The notes under the pieces: generated by a model
Told to the model about the DNA's origin: nothing
The model's input: the letters and a program-made list of their open reading frames with translations, nothing else
The model's database searches: none
NCBI RefSeq assembly: GCF_002939785.1
Contig: NZ_MDEC01000029.1
Location: forward strand, 1-60,912
Source of the DNA: Xanthomonas codiaei
Lineage (GTDB): Bacteria; Pseudomonadota; Gammaproteobacteria; Xanthomonadales; Xanthomonadaceae
Length of the DNA: 60,912 nucleotides
Direction of reading: 5' to 3'
Part shown: positions 39,437 through 54,701 of the stretch, piece after piece
Layout: each line of letters opens with the position of its first letter
How positions within the stretch are numbered: the first letter of the stretch is position 1
Position numbers and translations under genes: made by a program

Positions 39437-41248
39437 ATGCCCCGCAAGATCCTGTTGTGCCTGGCTGCGACCCTGGCCGTGGCCGGTTGCAAGCGCGAAT
39501 CGGCCGAGGCGCCGGCCACCCCGGTGACGCAGACGCCCGCCGATGCCGCGCCCAACGCTCCGGTCAGCCGGCACGCGTTCTCGCCGGAGCTGACCAGCGG
39601 CGACTTCGCCGAGCTGGTCAAGACGCTGGCCTCCGATGCGTTCGAAGGGCGCGGCCCGGGCACGCCCGGCGAGGAGAAGACCGTTACCTACATCCGCGAC
39701 CAGATGCAGCGCATCGGCTTGCAGCCGGGCAATGGCGACAGCTGGTTCCAGGACGTGCCGATGGTGGAAACCACCGCCGATGCCGCCACCGCGCCCAGCC
39801 TGCGTAGCGGCGAGCAGACCCGCACCCTCGCCTTCGGCACCGACATCGTGGTGGGCACGCGCACCGGCCAGCCGGAGGTCAAGCTGGACAACAGCGAGCT
39901 GGTGTTCGTCGGCTACGGCGTGGATGCGCCGGAGCAGCAGTGGAACGATTACGCCGGCCAGGACTGGAAGGGCAAGACGGTGGTGATGTTCGTCAACGAC
40001 CCCGGCTTCCACAGCAATGACCCCAAACTGTTCGACGGCAAGCGCATGACCTACTACGGGCGCTGGACCTACAAGTTCGAGGAAGCCGCGCGCAAGGGTG
40101 CAGCCGCGGCGTTGATCGTGCACGACACCCCTGGCGCCAGCTATGGGTGGGATGTGGTCAAGAACTCCTGGTCCGGCCCGCAATACGACCTGCCGGCCAA
40201 GGACGACCCGGATCCGCGCGTGCCGGTGCAGGGCTGGATCAGCGCCGACACCGCCAAGCAGCTGTTTGCCAATGCCGGGCTGGACCTGGCGCAGGCGTAC
40301 AAGGATGCCGGCAAGCGCGGCTTCAAGCCGGTGCCGTTGAAGGCCAGCTGGTCGGTGGACCTGAAGAGCAGCATCGCCGAAAAGACCTCGCGCAACGTGG
40401 TCGGCGTGCTGCCGGGCACCAGCCATGCCGACGAGGCGGTGCTGTACATGGCGCACTGGGATCACCTGGGCAAGCACTCGGGCGAGAGCGGCGACAACAT
40501 CTACAACGGCGCCGTGGACAACGCCACCGGCGTGGCCGGCATCCTGGAAATCGCCGATGCGTTCGCGCATCAGGACCCCAAGCCGGAGCGGTCGGTGGTG
40601 TTCGTGGCGGTGACCCTGGAAGAATCCGGCCTGCTCGGCTCCAAGTATTACGTCGCCAACCCGAGCTTCCCGCTGGACAAGATCGCTGCGGTGATCAACA
40701 TCGATGCGATGTCGGTGGCCGGACGCGCGCGCGACATGACCGTGGTCGGCATGGGCAGCTCGGAGCTGGAGGACATCCTCAAGCCGCTCGCCGCGATGCA
40801 GGGCCGCAGCCTGCATGCCGAAGCCACGCCGGAAAGCGGCTCGTATTTCCGCTCGGATCACTTCAACTTCGCCAAGGCCGGCGTGCCGGCGCTGTATGCC
40901 GACGGCGGGGAAGACCTGCGCGAAGGCGGTACCGCGGCCGGGCGTGCGGCGGCCGAGGACTACGGCCGCCATCGCTACCATGCACCCGGCGACCAATACG
41001 ATGCGGCCACCTGGAAACTGGACGGCACCATCGAAGACCTGCAGGCGATGTACGGCGTGGGCAAGGAGGTGGCGGTGGGTGGACGCTGGCCGAACTGGTA
41101 CGCCGGCAACCCGTTCAAGGCCGCGCGCGACCGCATGATGGCCGGCAAGCCGGCCGCCAGTGCGAGCACGGCGCAGCCAGCCGGCGGCGAGCCTGGCGCA
41201 ACCAGCGGCAAGACTGTGGAAACGAACAAGGCCTCATCCGCGCGCTGA
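39437..41248 (+). CDS. M28 family metallopeptidase, lipoprotein
   Basis: Zinc aminopeptidase anchored in the envelope. The 603-residue precursor has a lipobox (LAVAGC, Cys about residue 17), a PA-type inserted domain (about residues 150-270) and the M28 catalytic domain: HWDHLG (zinc His), GAVDNATGVAGILEIA (bridging Asp), VTLEESGLLGSKYY (catalytic Glu pair), NIDAMS (Asp) and YHAPGDQYD (final His). It has GAGGAG upstream. The C-terminus is Ala/Gly/Thr-rich low complexity. It follows the ETVNG-repeat gene by 55 bases in the same direction, so they may be co-transcribed. Confidence 0.92.
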   Translation: MPRKILLCLAATLAVAGCKRESAEAPATPVTQTPADAAPNAPVSRHAFSPELTSGDFAELVKTLASDAFEGRGPGTPGEEKTVTYIRDQMQRIGLQPGNGDSWFQDVPMVETTADAATAPSLRSGEQTRTLAFGTDIVVGTRTGQPEVKLDNSELVFVGYGVDAPEQQWNDYAGQDWKGKTVVMFVNDPGFHSNDPKLFDGKRMTYYGRWTYKFEEAARKGAAAALIVHDTPGASYGWDVVKNSWSGPQYDLPAKDDPDPRVPVQGWISADTAKQLFANAGLDLAQAYKDAGKRGFKPVPLKASWSVDLKSSIAEKTSRNVVGVLPGTSHADEAVLYMAHWDHLGKHSGESGDNIYNGAVDNATGVAGILEIADAFAHQDPKPERSVVFVAVTLEESGLLGSKYYVANPSFPLDKIAAVINIDAMSVAGRARDMTVVGMGSSELEDILKPLAAMQGRSLHAEATPESGSYFRSDHFNFAKAGVPALYADGGEDLREGGTAAGRAAAEDYGRHRYHAPGDQYDAATWKLDGTIEDLQAMYGVGKEVAVGGRWPNWYAGNPFKAARDRMMAGKPAASASTAQPAGGEPGATSGKTVETNKASSAR

Positions 41249-41326
41249 CGCTTGCGGCTGCGCCGCCGCCGCGACTGTGGCGGCGCAGCCACGAAAGAGT
41301 CGCGCGCGGTGGGTGGTGAGACGTGG

Positions 41327-41390
41327 AATGCATCACGCAAAGGGCCTCCGCTGGGAGGCCCTTTGCGTTGCCGGGGTAGTGTGATGCATT
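41327..41390. repeat. Nested palindromic element (64 bp) behind the M28 gene
   Basis: An outer perfect 10-bp inverted repeat AATGCATCAC (41327-41336) / GTGATGCATT (41381-41390) encloses an inner perfect 14-bp hairpin CGCAAAGGGCCTCC (41336-41349) - GCTG - GGAGGCCCTTTGCG (41354-41367). The inner hairpin can act as a terminator between the convergent M28 and PepSY genes. Confidence 0.75.
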
Positions 41391-41559
41391 GGCTGCTGGC
41401 CAAGCGATGCGGTGAGACGCCACGCCGCCGGGCTAGGAATGCGTAGCTGCCGCGGCAGACACGCATGTATCGATCGCATCGTGGCAGGTCGGTCGCAGCG
41501 CCTGCAGCACGAGCAGCAACGCCTCACGCACTCAGCGTGCTGGCATGAAGCCGCCGCAC

Positions 41560-42003
41560 TCAATCGCCGTCGACGCTGACAACATGGCCGTCGTCCGGAT
41601 CGACATGCAGCTCGACCTCCTGCCCGTTGCGCTTGGCATCGGCTTTCCACAATCCGTCCTTGAACTTGAGGTCGTGCACATCGCTGTAGCCGCCGGTGGA
41701 CAGCGCTGCGCGTACATCGGCCTCGCTCAGGCGCGAGGTGGTCTGATCGCCGTACACGCGGCCGGTCACCGGATCGATGTGCACGTCCACATCCTTGCCG
41801 TCGCCACTGCGGGCATCTGCGGTCCACACGCCATGCTCGAACTTGACGTCGTGCACCTTGGTGTAGCCCTTGGCGGTCAGCATGCTGGTGACTTCGGTGG
41901 AGGTCAGCGCCTTGGCCGGCTTGGCGGCGTCCTGTGCAAACGCGCCCTGCGAGGCCAGGGTCAATGCGCCGATCAATGCGGTGGTCATCATGCGATGTGC
42001 CAT
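41560..42003 (-). CDS. Periplasmic protein with two PepSY domains
   Basis: The 147-residue protein has a signal peptide (MMTTALIGALTLASQGAFA) and two tandem PepSY-like units: LTSTEVTSMLTAKGYTKVHD..GKDVDVHIDPVTGRVYGD and LSEADVRAALSTGGYSDVHD..GQEVELHVDPDDGHVVSVD. PepSY domains are thought to inhibit or guard secreted peptidases or to sense; here the neighbour is an M28 peptidase on the convergent strand. The ATG at 42003 has GGAG in a good position. Confidence 0.85.
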   Translation of the reverse strand: MAHRMMTTALIGALTLASQGAFAQDAAKPAKALTSTEVTSMLTAKGYTKVHDVKFEHGVWTADARSGDGKDVDVHIDPVTGRVYGDQTTSRLSEADVRAALSTGGYSDVHDLKFKDGLWKADAKRNGQEVELHVDPDDGHVVSVDGD

Positions 42004-42199
42004 GAGAGGCTCCTGCTGTTGAAGTGGAGCCATGCTGGCCGCGCCGATATCGTGAAAGGGTGAAGAGATCGCCAAGGCGGCAAGCAAAGTTCAGTTAACT
42101 GAAGGCGCTGTGCATCCGGCCCACGCTGTCATCGCTGAGTCACGACGTGCACCGCTTGGATTGCCACTTCGGCGTGCGCATCGCGCATGGCCGGCTGCA

Positions 42200-42225
42200 A
42201 CCAGGCCGCCCTTCGGCGGCCTGGT
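42200..42225 (-). terminator. Terminator behind the first cellulase gene
   Basis: ACCAGGCCGCC-GAAG-GGCGGCCTGGT perfect 11-bp stem with a tetraloop, just past the stop at 42234 on the minus strand. Confidence 0.8.
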
Positions 42226-42233
42226 CGATGCGC

Positions 42234-43334
42234 TCAGCGGGCTTTTTTTGCAGCGGCCGGCGCGCGCGCCGCAGCGGCCGGTGCGCGTGTTGCGCGCGCT
42301 GCCTGCGGTGACAGGATGGTCATCTGTGGCTTGTCGGTGCCGTCCTTGTTCGGATGCACGTTGTAGGCATACGACAGGTTCCACCATGAACCCGCCGCCC
42401 ACCATGTCCAGCCCATCCACACATCGGCATTGCTTTCCATGTAGCCCAGCATGCCTTGCAGCGCGGTATTGCAGACCGCGTTGTGCGCGGTGCCGAACTC
42501 ACCCAGAAAGCCACGCTTGCGATTGGTGCGCAGCCATTCGGTGAAGTTGCGCAGACGCTCCGCGCCGATCGTGGCGCTGACGCAGACGCTGCTGGTACCG
42601 CTGGAATCGGCATCCAGATACTGATGCACCTCGAACGCGTAACGGTTGAGCGGGTCGTAGATCGATGCCAGCGCCGTGGCGTTGGACTGACCGTCGCTGG
42701 TGGGCGAATACCAACTGTGCGCACCGGTCCACAGCGCGCCCGGCACGAGGATCAGATTGTTGGCACCGGTCCTGCGGATCGCATCGATGGCGGCCTGCGC
42801 CGTTGCGGCCCATTCGCTGGACGAGATGTTGTTGGGCTCATTCATCAGCCCGAAAATCACTGCGTTGTCGCTATTGAATGCCAGCGCCAGGCGACGCCAG
42901 AGATCGGTAAACGTGGCGACCGGCACTTCCGGCCCGCCGATCCTGTAGCCGTAGTACTTGGCATAGTTATGGATATCGATCACCAGATACATGCCGGAGG
43001 CCTTGGCACGCGCCACCGCCTGTTGCAGCAATGCCAGCTGCGCAGGATCCAGCTCGCCACGCGCGCTGGGTTGCAGACGCTCCCAGAGGATGGGCAGGCG
43101 GATGGTATTCATGCCAACGCCGGCGAAATAGGCGTAATCGCTCGCCGAGGCGTACATGTAATCCTTGTTGAGCACGCCGGGTTTTTTCGAGGATGCGAAT
43201 TCGGCACCGGAGAGATTGACGCCGGCGTAGGTGAGCGCGCGCGTCTGTGCGTGGGCGGGCGACTGCCCGGCCAGCAACAGGACACACAAGGCGCATGCGG
43301 CGAGATGGCGCAGTGAGATTGAGAGACGTGACAT
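42234..43334 (-). CDS. Secreted GH5 cellulase, copy 1 (endo-1,4-beta-glucanase)
   Basis: Predicted to hydrolyse internal beta-1,4 bonds of cellulose. The 366 residues have a signal peptide (LRHLAACALCVLLLAGQSPAHA) followed by a GH5 barrel: NLSGAEF, MNTIRLPILWERLQP, LVIDIHNYAKYYG, the acid/base Glu in FGLMNEPNN (about residue 164), EVHQYLDADSSGTS, and the nucleophile Glu in GFLGEFGT (about 277). No carbohydrate-binding module. The C-terminal 30 residues are Ala/Arg-rich and specific to this copy. The ATG at 43334 has GGAG upstream. It is the first of three adjacent paralogues, typical of Xanthomonas, and probably secreted by the type II system. Confidence 0.93.
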   Translation of the reverse strand: MSRLSISLRHLAACALCVLLLAGQSPAHAQTRALTYAGVNLSGAEFASSKKPGVLNKDYMYASASDYAYFAGVGMNTIRLPILWERLQPSARGELDPAQLALLQQAVARAKASGMYLVIDIHNYAKYYGYRIGGPEVPVATFTDLWRRLALAFNSDNAVIFGLMNEPNNISSSEWAATAQAAIDAIRRTGANNLILVPGALWTGAHSWYSPTSDGQSNATALASIYDPLNRYAFEVHQYLDADSSGTSSVCVSATIGAERLRNFTEWLRTNRKRGFLGEFGTAHNAVCNTALQGMLGYMESNADVWMGWTWWAAGSWWNLSYAYNVHPNKDGTDKPQMTILSPQAARATRAPAAAARAPAAAKKAR

Positions 43335-43694
43335 GAAGCGACTCCTGGACGGGCAAGATGCATCGCCGCCCCGTTGGCGTGCGATCGGCGCAAGCTGCGC
43401 TGCATCTGCCTGTTGCAATGCATCACGTGTGCCAAAGGGCGCCACCGCGATGCACCGCGCCAGAAGTGCAATCCACCGCACACTTACGGCGGTTGAGCAC
43501 GTTCATTTCGGCCTATCACGTCTTTCTCAAAGGCTGTGTGATTCCAACAGCATGCCGACTGCGCCGACATGCTGGCGTCGCCGGGCGCTGTGCCGGTTGC
43601 GTGGCGCCATTCCAGTGGCGCATCGGTCGCGCGCTCTCATAAAGAGCGATGCCGTCGCAAGACGGCATCGCTGGGACATCTGGAGTTGTGTGGG
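43335..43694. other. Gap between cellulase copies 1 and 2
   Basis: No supported gene. It holds the copy 1 upstream region on its left and the copy 2 terminator (43645-43672) on its right, so the two genes are separate transcription units. Confidence 0.5.
43645..43672 (-). terminator. Terminator behind cellulase copy 2
   Basis: AGCGATGCCGTC-TTGC-GACGGCATCGCT perfect 12-bp stem, followed on the minus strand by CTTTAT. Confidence 0.85.
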
Positions 43695-44744
43695 TCAGCG
43701 CGTGATACGGCGCGCGTGCGCACTCAGGATGGACAGCTGCGGTTTGTCGCGCCCGTTTGCATCGGGCTGTAGCGTGAATGGGTAATCCGCACGCCACCAC
43801 GCACCGGCCGCCCACACGCTGGAGCCTATCCAGACATCGCGATTGGCTTCCAGGTAGCGCAGCATGTCGTCCAGTGCACGCATGCATGTCGGGTTGCTGG
43901 AGGCGCCGAATTCACCGAGAAATCCACGCTTGCGCTGGCTACGCAGCCAGCCGGTAAAACTGCGCAGACGTTCCGAGCCGATGGTGGCACTGACGCACGC
44001 GGCGCTGGTACCGCTGGAGTCGGTATCCAGGTACTGGTGCACTTCGATGGCGTAGCGGTTGAGCGGATCTCGAATGGTGGCCAGCGCAACGGCGTTGGAT
44101 TGACCGGCAATGGTGGAGTACCAACTATGTGCGCCGGACCAGAGCGCGCCGGGCACCAGGATGACGTTGTTGGCACCGGTGGCGCGGATGCTGTCGATCG
44201 ACGCTTGCGCGGCGGCGGCCCAGTTCTGCGGAGCGATGTCGTAGGGCTCGTTCATCAGCCCGAACATCACCGCGTTATCGCTCTTGAAGGCCACCGCCAG
44301 GCGCCGCCAGAGATCGGTCAAGGTCTTGATCGGCACGCGCGCGGTGCCGATCTTCTGGCCGTAGTACTTCGCGTAGTTATGGATGTCCAGGATCAACACC
44401 ATGTTGGCGGCCTTGGCATTGGCCACTGCCTGTCGAATCAGTGCCAGCTGTGCGGGATCGAGTTCGCCCTGGGCCTTGGGTTGCAGGCGTTCCCAGGCGA
44501 TGGGCAAACGTACGACGTTCATGCCGGTATCGGCGAAGTGCTGGTACTCGCTGGCGGCGGGATAGCGATAGTCGACATTGATGATGCCAGGGCGTTTGGC
44601 CGAGGCGATTTCTGCGCCGGAAAGATTGATGCCTGCATAGCGCAGTGCACCGCTTTGGGCCTGCGCCTGCGGAAGCGCGGCCACCAACAACAGCAATAGC
44701 GCACAGCACAGCAGCTGGCGCGGCCAGGTGGGGGAGGGGAACAT
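43695..44744 (-). CDS. Secreted GH5 cellulase, copy 2
   Basis: Paralogue of the neighbouring genes, 349 residues. Signal peptide LLCCALLLLLVAALPQAQA; barrel motifs NLSGAEI, MNVVRLPIAWERLQP, LILDIHNYAKYYG, acid/base Glu in FGLMNEPYD, EVHQYLDTDSSGTS and nucleophile Glu in GFLGEFGAS. The DSSGTS insertion and general wording make it closest to copy 1. The ATG at 44744 has AGGAGTT upstream. Its own terminator follows. Confidence 0.93.
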   Translation of the reverse strand: MFPSPTWPRQLLCCALLLLLVAALPQAQAQSGALRYAGINLSGAEIASAKRPGIINVDYRYPAASEYQHFADTGMNVVRLPIAWERLQPKAQGELDPAQLALIRQAVANAKAANMVLILDIHNYAKYYGQKIGTARVPIKTLTDLWRRLAVAFKSDNAVMFGLMNEPYDIAPQNWAAAAQASIDSIRATGANNVILVPGALWSGAHSWYSTIAGQSNAVALATIRDPLNRYAIEVHQYLDTDSSGTSAACVSATIGSERLRSFTGWLRSQRKRGFLGEFGASSNPTCMRALDDMLRYLEANRDVWIGSSVWAAGAWWRADYPFTLQPDANGRDKPQLSILSAHARRITR

Positions 44745-45139
44745 GGGGGAACTCCTAAAGCATCTGCGGGGGAGATGCGTTGCAGCTACTTTTCGCTCGG
44801 CAACACAACGCATCGCCATCAGCGTATGCGCATATGTCACGCACAACTACGCATTCGAGGTATCACTGGATCAAGCTGTGCCCGACTTCGCAGTCCTGAT
44901 TGGCCGTGGTCGATGCAATGCGCTCATCGCAAACGACGGATACCTCGACGTTGCGCGTTGCCACTATCGCAACATCCATCGCTTGCACTGCATGGCGGGT
45001 GCAAGGCGGTGGGCAGTGGCGAAGGCGAATGGATACGCGCTTACGTCACGCCGCATGCTTGTCTACAAGCTGCATGGCGCGTCACGGTGCAGGCTTTTTC
45101 CGGCGTAATGCCTGCATCGTGTTTGCTAGCCGATGCGAG
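44745..45139. other. Gap between cellulase copies 2 and 3
   Basis: No supported gene in almost 400 bases; it should contain the copy 2 promoter. No convincing operator (CRP/Clp or PIP box) was identified. Confidence 0.45.
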
Positions 45140-46216
45140 TCAGCGCTTGCCGGCGCGCCGCGCGTACTTGCTCAGGATGCGCATTTGCGGCTTGTCGCTG
45201 CCATCCTTGCCCGGCTGCACGGTGAAGAAGTAATCCGGCTTCCACCATGCGCCAGCCGCCCACCAGGTCCAGCCCAGCCAGACGTCGCTGTTCTTTTCCA
45301 TGTACGTCAGCATGCCTTCCAGAGCCTTGTCGCAGACCGGATTATTGGCAGTGCCGAATTCGCCCAGGAAGCCCTTCTGCTTATTCTCGCGCAGCCAGTC
45401 GGTGAACCCGCGCAGCTTCTCTGCGCCTACGCTGTCGCTGGTGCACTGCGGCTTGGTGCCGCTGTAGTCGTTGTCCAGGTACTGGTGCGCTTCGAACGCC
45501 AGGTGGTTGCCGGGATCCTTGAGGATGGCTAGCGCCTTGGCGTTGGACACGCCATAGCTGGCGCTGCGCCAACTGTGCGCACCGGTATACGCGGTGCCCG
45601 GCACCAGGATGAGGTTCTTCGCACCGGTCTTGCGGATCGCATTGATCGCACCTTGCGCGGCGGCTGCCCAATCCGGCGCGGAGATGCCATTGGGCTCGTT
45701 CATCAATCCGAAGATCACCGACTTGTCGTCCTTGAACTCCAGCGCCAGCCGGCGCCACAGGTCGGCCAGGGCGCCGGCGGGAACCTCGTCGGTGCCGATG
45801 CGCTTGCCGTTGTACTTGGCGTAGTTGTGCAGATCCAGGATCAGGAACTGTTTGTTGGCCTTGGCCGCTGCCAGCGATTTCTTGATCAGACCGAGCTGAG
45901 TCGCATCCAGATCGCCATTGAGCGGGGGCTGCAGGCGCTCCCACAGGAACGGCAGCCGCACCGTGTTCATGCCCTTGCCGGCGAAATAGCTGAAGTCCGA
46001 GGCGGCAGGATAGGTGTAGTCCTTGAACAGCACGCCCGGCTTCTTGCGCGAATTGAATTCCGCGCCGGACAGATTGACGCCAACGTACTTCAGGCCGGTG
46101 GGCGCGGTGTGCGGGCCGCCCGGCTCCTTGGCGTGGGCCAGCGGTACCGCTGCAAGCAGGGAAAGCGCCAGCGCTGCGATATGCAGGCGGACAGGGCGTG
46201 GGGGAGCGCGGAACAT
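45140..46216 (-). CDS. Secreted GH5 cellulase, copy 3
   Basis: The most divergent of the three paralogues, 358 residues. Signal peptide AALALSLLAAVPLAHA; an extra Gly/Pro/Thr segment precedes KYVGVNLSGAEFNSRKK. Barrel motifs are MNTVRLPFLWERLQP, LILDLHNYAKYNG, acid/base Glu in FGLMNEPNG, EAHQYLDNDYSGTK and nucleophile Glu in GFLGEFGTANN. The ATG at 46216 has an ideal AGGAGG ribosome site. It is divergent from the alcohol dehydrogenase gene. Confidence 0.93.
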   Translation of the reverse strand: MFRAPPRPVRLHIAALALSLLAAVPLAHAKEPGGPHTAPTGLKYVGVNLSGAEFNSRKKPGVLFKDYTYPAASDFSYFAGKGMNTVRLPFLWERLQPPLNGDLDATQLGLIKKSLAAAKANKQFLILDLHNYAKYNGKRIGTDEVPAGALADLWRRLALEFKDDKSVIFGLMNEPNGISAPDWAAAAQGAINAIRKTGAKNLILVPGTAYTGAHSWRSASYGVSNAKALAILKDPGNHLAFEAHQYLDNDYSGTKPQCTSDSVGAEKLRGFTDWLRENKQKGFLGEFGTANNPVCDKALEGMLTYMEKNSDVWLGWTWWAAGAWWKPDYFFTVQPGKDGSDKPQMRILSKYARRAGKR

Positions 46217-46523
46217 GGAAGCCTCCTTCGGCATCGACGTGGTGGCCGCGGGGGGAGGGCACGGCCAGGTGGGATGGTGCAGGGTGATGGGTGCCCCGAC
46301 GAGACTAGAAGCTCGCGCGTTAGCGCGTCATTCACGCATGCAACGTGGATTTGATCGCGCAAAAACACCTGCACGGCGCATGCTATGCCAACGGTCGCGT
46401 TCGCAAGAGGACAGGTAAGACGCACTGTCGCACGAGCGCGACCGGCCGCTGTCTTAAGCTATCAGGCCTGTTTTCCCGTCGTTCGCACCTCGTGCGCACG
46501 GCCCAATGCCCCCGGAGTTTCCC
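46217..46523. other. Divergent promoter region, cellulase 3 / alcohol dehydrogenase
   Basis: About 300 bases with no gene; promoters for both neighbours must lie here, but I could not assign hexamers with confidence. Confidence 0.4.
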
Positions 46524-47582
46524 ATGAGCCAAGCCCACGCCTTTGCCGCCCAAGCCGCCGACCAGCCGCTCGCACCGTTCGTGTTCGAACGGCGCGCGCC
46601 TGGCCCCAACGATGTGCAGATCGACATCGCCTACTGCGGTGTCTGCCACTCCGACCTGCACACCGCGCGCAACGAATGGCACAACACGCTGTACCCGTCG
46701 GTTCCTGGCCACGAGATCGTTGGCCGTGTCACCGCCGTCGGTGACGCGGTGACTGGCTTCAAGGTCGGCGACCTGGCCGGCGTCGGCTGCATGGTCGACA
46801 GTTGCCGCAGCTGCGCGTCCTGCCAGGAGGGTGAAGAGCAGTACTGCGAAGCCGGCTTCACCGGCACCTACAACGGCCCGATGTTCGGCGGCGGCGAGAA
46901 CACCTACGGCGGCTACTCCGACCATATCGTGGTCGACCAGAAATACGTGTTGCGCATTTCCCACACCGACAACCTGGCCGCGGTGGCGCCGCTGCTGTGC
47001 GCCGGCATCACCACCTACTCGCCGCTGGCGCACTGGAAGGTGGGTCCGGGCCACAAGGTGGGCGTGGTCGGCCTGGGTGGCCTGGGCCACATGGCGGTGA
47101 AGATCGCCAAGGCGATGGGCGCCACCGTGGTGCTGTTCACGACCTCCGAGGGCAAGCGCGCCGATGCGCTGCGCCTGGGCGCCAGCGAAGTGGTGATCTC
47201 CAAGGACGAGGCGCAGATGGCTGCCCAATACAACACCCTGGATTTCATCCTCAACACCGTGGCCGCCCCGCACAACCTGGACCCGTTCCTCAATGCGCTC
47301 AAGCGCGACGGCGCCATGGTGCTGGTGGGCGTGCCGGAGCAGTCGCACCCGTCGCCGGCGGTGTTCAACCTGGTGATGAAGCGCCGCACTCTGGCCGGCT
47401 CGCTGATCGGTGGCATCCGCCAGACCCAGGAAATGCTGGACTTCTGCGCCAAGCACAACATCGTCTCGGACATCGAAACCATCCGCGCCGACGAAATCAA
47501 CACCGCCTATGAGCGCATGCTCAAGGGTGAAGTGAAGTATCGCTTCGTGATCGACATGGCCTCGCTGGATAAGGCGGCCTGA
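46524..47582 (+). CDS. Zinc-dependent alcohol dehydrogenase (CAD/YahK-like)
   Basis: NADP(H)-type medium-chain dehydrogenase reducing aldehydes, possibly lignin-related cinnamaldehydes. The 352 residues have the catalytic zinc ligands in GVCHSDLH and GHEIVG, the structural zinc cysteines in CRSCASCQEGEEQYC, and the Rossmann motif GVVGLGGLGHMAVK. This layout fits the cinnamyl-alcohol-dehydrogenase/YahK group. I chose the ATG at 46524 with CGGAG upstream, rather than an ATG six codons earlier. It is monocistronic and closed by a 15-bp hairpin. Confidence 0.93.
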   Translation: MSQAHAFAAQAADQPLAPFVFERRAPGPNDVQIDIAYCGVCHSDLHTARNEWHNTLYPSVPGHEIVGRVTAVGDAVTGFKVGDLAGVGCMVDSCRSCASCQEGEEQYCEAGFTGTYNGPMFGGGENTYGGYSDHIVVDQKYVLRISHTDNLAAVAPLLCAGITTYSPLAHWKVGPGHKVGVVGLGGLGHMAVKIAKAMGATVVLFTTSEGKRADALRLGASEVVISKDEAQMAAQYNTLDFILNTVAAPHNLDPFLNALKRDGAMVLVGVPEQSHPSPAVFNLVMKRRTLAGSLIGGIRQTQEMLDFCAKHNIVSDIETIRADEINTAYERMLKGEVKYRFVIDMASLDKAA

Positions 47583-47610
47583 TTCGGGACTGCGCCACAG
47601 CCGAACGAGA

Positions 47611-47644
47611 CCACTGCTTGCGTTTCCATAAACGCAGGCAGTGG
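47611..47644. terminator. Bidirectional hairpin between adh and the HEPN-like gene
   Basis: CCACTGCTTGCGTTT-CCAT-AAACGCAGGCAGTGG: a 15-bp stem (one T-G wobble) with a 4-base loop between convergent genes. Confidence 0.8.
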
Positions 47645-47684
47645 CGTATTGCGATACGTAGCGGGCCGAAAGAATCTCTGCTGG

Positions 47685-48251
47685 TCAACGGCGATCTGAT
47701 GCTTGCTTGATGACATCCTTACAAAGCAGCACCCATTGCCCAGAGAATTTTGCGTAGTTGGTTAAGACATCATAGAAGCCATCTGCATCCATCTCCGAGA
47801 AGGCATGCAGATGCACAACGAAAGACGGGTCATAGTGATGACCAACCTTGTTTCGGAAGTTTGAAAAAGCGTCGATGCCAGCCAGTGGATAGCGCTTTTT
47901 AAGTTCTTTCAGCCTAGCCTGAATTGCGGATACGTCGTTCCCGTTTTCGGATGCGATAGTTTGCAAGTTCATATGGCCAGTTTCATAGAACCATATCCTG
48001 GCTTCATAAAGCATGGAGACGATATCACCCATCCAAAGTAAACGAACCAGTCCTTCTCTGGTTGAGTTTTCGAAAGTAACAACGTACCGAAGAATGTCGC
48101 AGTGAAGGATGGCAGCAGCGGCCCACGTATATCGCTGCACTTCTGGATAGTGAAGATTTTCGGAAGATGTCGCAGCCTTAAAAGCTCGTTCGGCGTTGAT
48201 TGAGGCTGTCGTAAGTCCCTCAAGGTGGCGAGGTGCTTGATTCAGTGGCAT
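47685..48251 (-). CDS. HEPN-like protein, AT-rich, likely acquired
   Basis: The 188-residue all-helical protein is not a family I can name with certainty. Near residue 130 it has FRNKVGHHYD, which fits the HEPN nuclease signature R-N-x3-H (Rx4H), and the helix-rich layout agrees. Base composition is clearly more AT-rich than neighbouring genes and codon use is different (many TTT, AAA, ATA-type codons), suggesting transfer. The start is ATG at 48251; a GTG at 48263 overlaps the gltD stop as GTGA and is an alternative. No MNT-type antitoxin gene is adjacent. A toxin, defence or unrelated RNA-related role is possible. Confidence 0.7.
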   Translation of the reverse strand: MPLNQAPRHLEGLTTASINAERAFKAATSSENLHYPEVQRYTWAAAAILHCDILRYVVTFENSTREGLVRLLWMGDIVSMLYEARIWFYETGHMNLQTIASENGNDVSAIQARLKELKKRYPLAGIDAFSNFRNKVGHHYDPSFVVHLHAFSEMDADGFYDVLTNYAKFSGQWVLLCKDVIKQASDRR

Positions 48252-48259
48252 AACATCGC

Positions 48260-49894
<1,635 letters not shown>

Positions 49895-49915
49895 TCAGCA
49901 TTGCGACTGCGCTGT

Positions 49916-50023
49916 CCTTCTCCCGCCTGCGGGAGGAGGTGCCCCGACGGGGCGAATGAGGGTGATGGCAGGCCACCGGCCCTCACCCCCAACCCCTCTC
50001 CCACGCGCGGGAGAAGGGAGCAC
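49916..50023. repeat. Structured intergenic repeat, copy B
   Basis: Second copy in the same direction, about 90 percent identical to copy A by eye. Together the copies fill most of the gltB-gltD gap and could affect the stoichiometry of the two subunits. Confidence 0.85.
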
Positions 50024-50026
50024 AAC

Positions 50027-54499
<4,473 letters not shown>

Positions 54500-54701
54500 G
54501 TCTGCCTCTTTGCGATCTTGGGAGAGCGGCGACGACGTTGCACCGCTCGATCCGTGGAGCGTTCGAAGAGGTCACCGGATGATCGACTAGACCACAGTTG
54601 ATGCGGTGCCGCAATACACCGTTACAGCTGCAACGAGAACCGTGCAAATCCCTTGCGGCAGCTGGCCTGGCGCCGCTCCGGCGAGCAGCGCCACACGCCG
54701 C

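Noticed and set aside
43410..43430. CRP/Clp-like site upstream of cellulase copy 1 (GTGA-N6-GCAA)
   Set aside because: Second half does not match TCACA; too weak to claim.
44792..44817. Possible PIP box (TTCGC...TCGCC) near cellulase copy 2
   Set aside because: Wrong spacing, imperfect second half and wrong orientation for the minus-strand gene.
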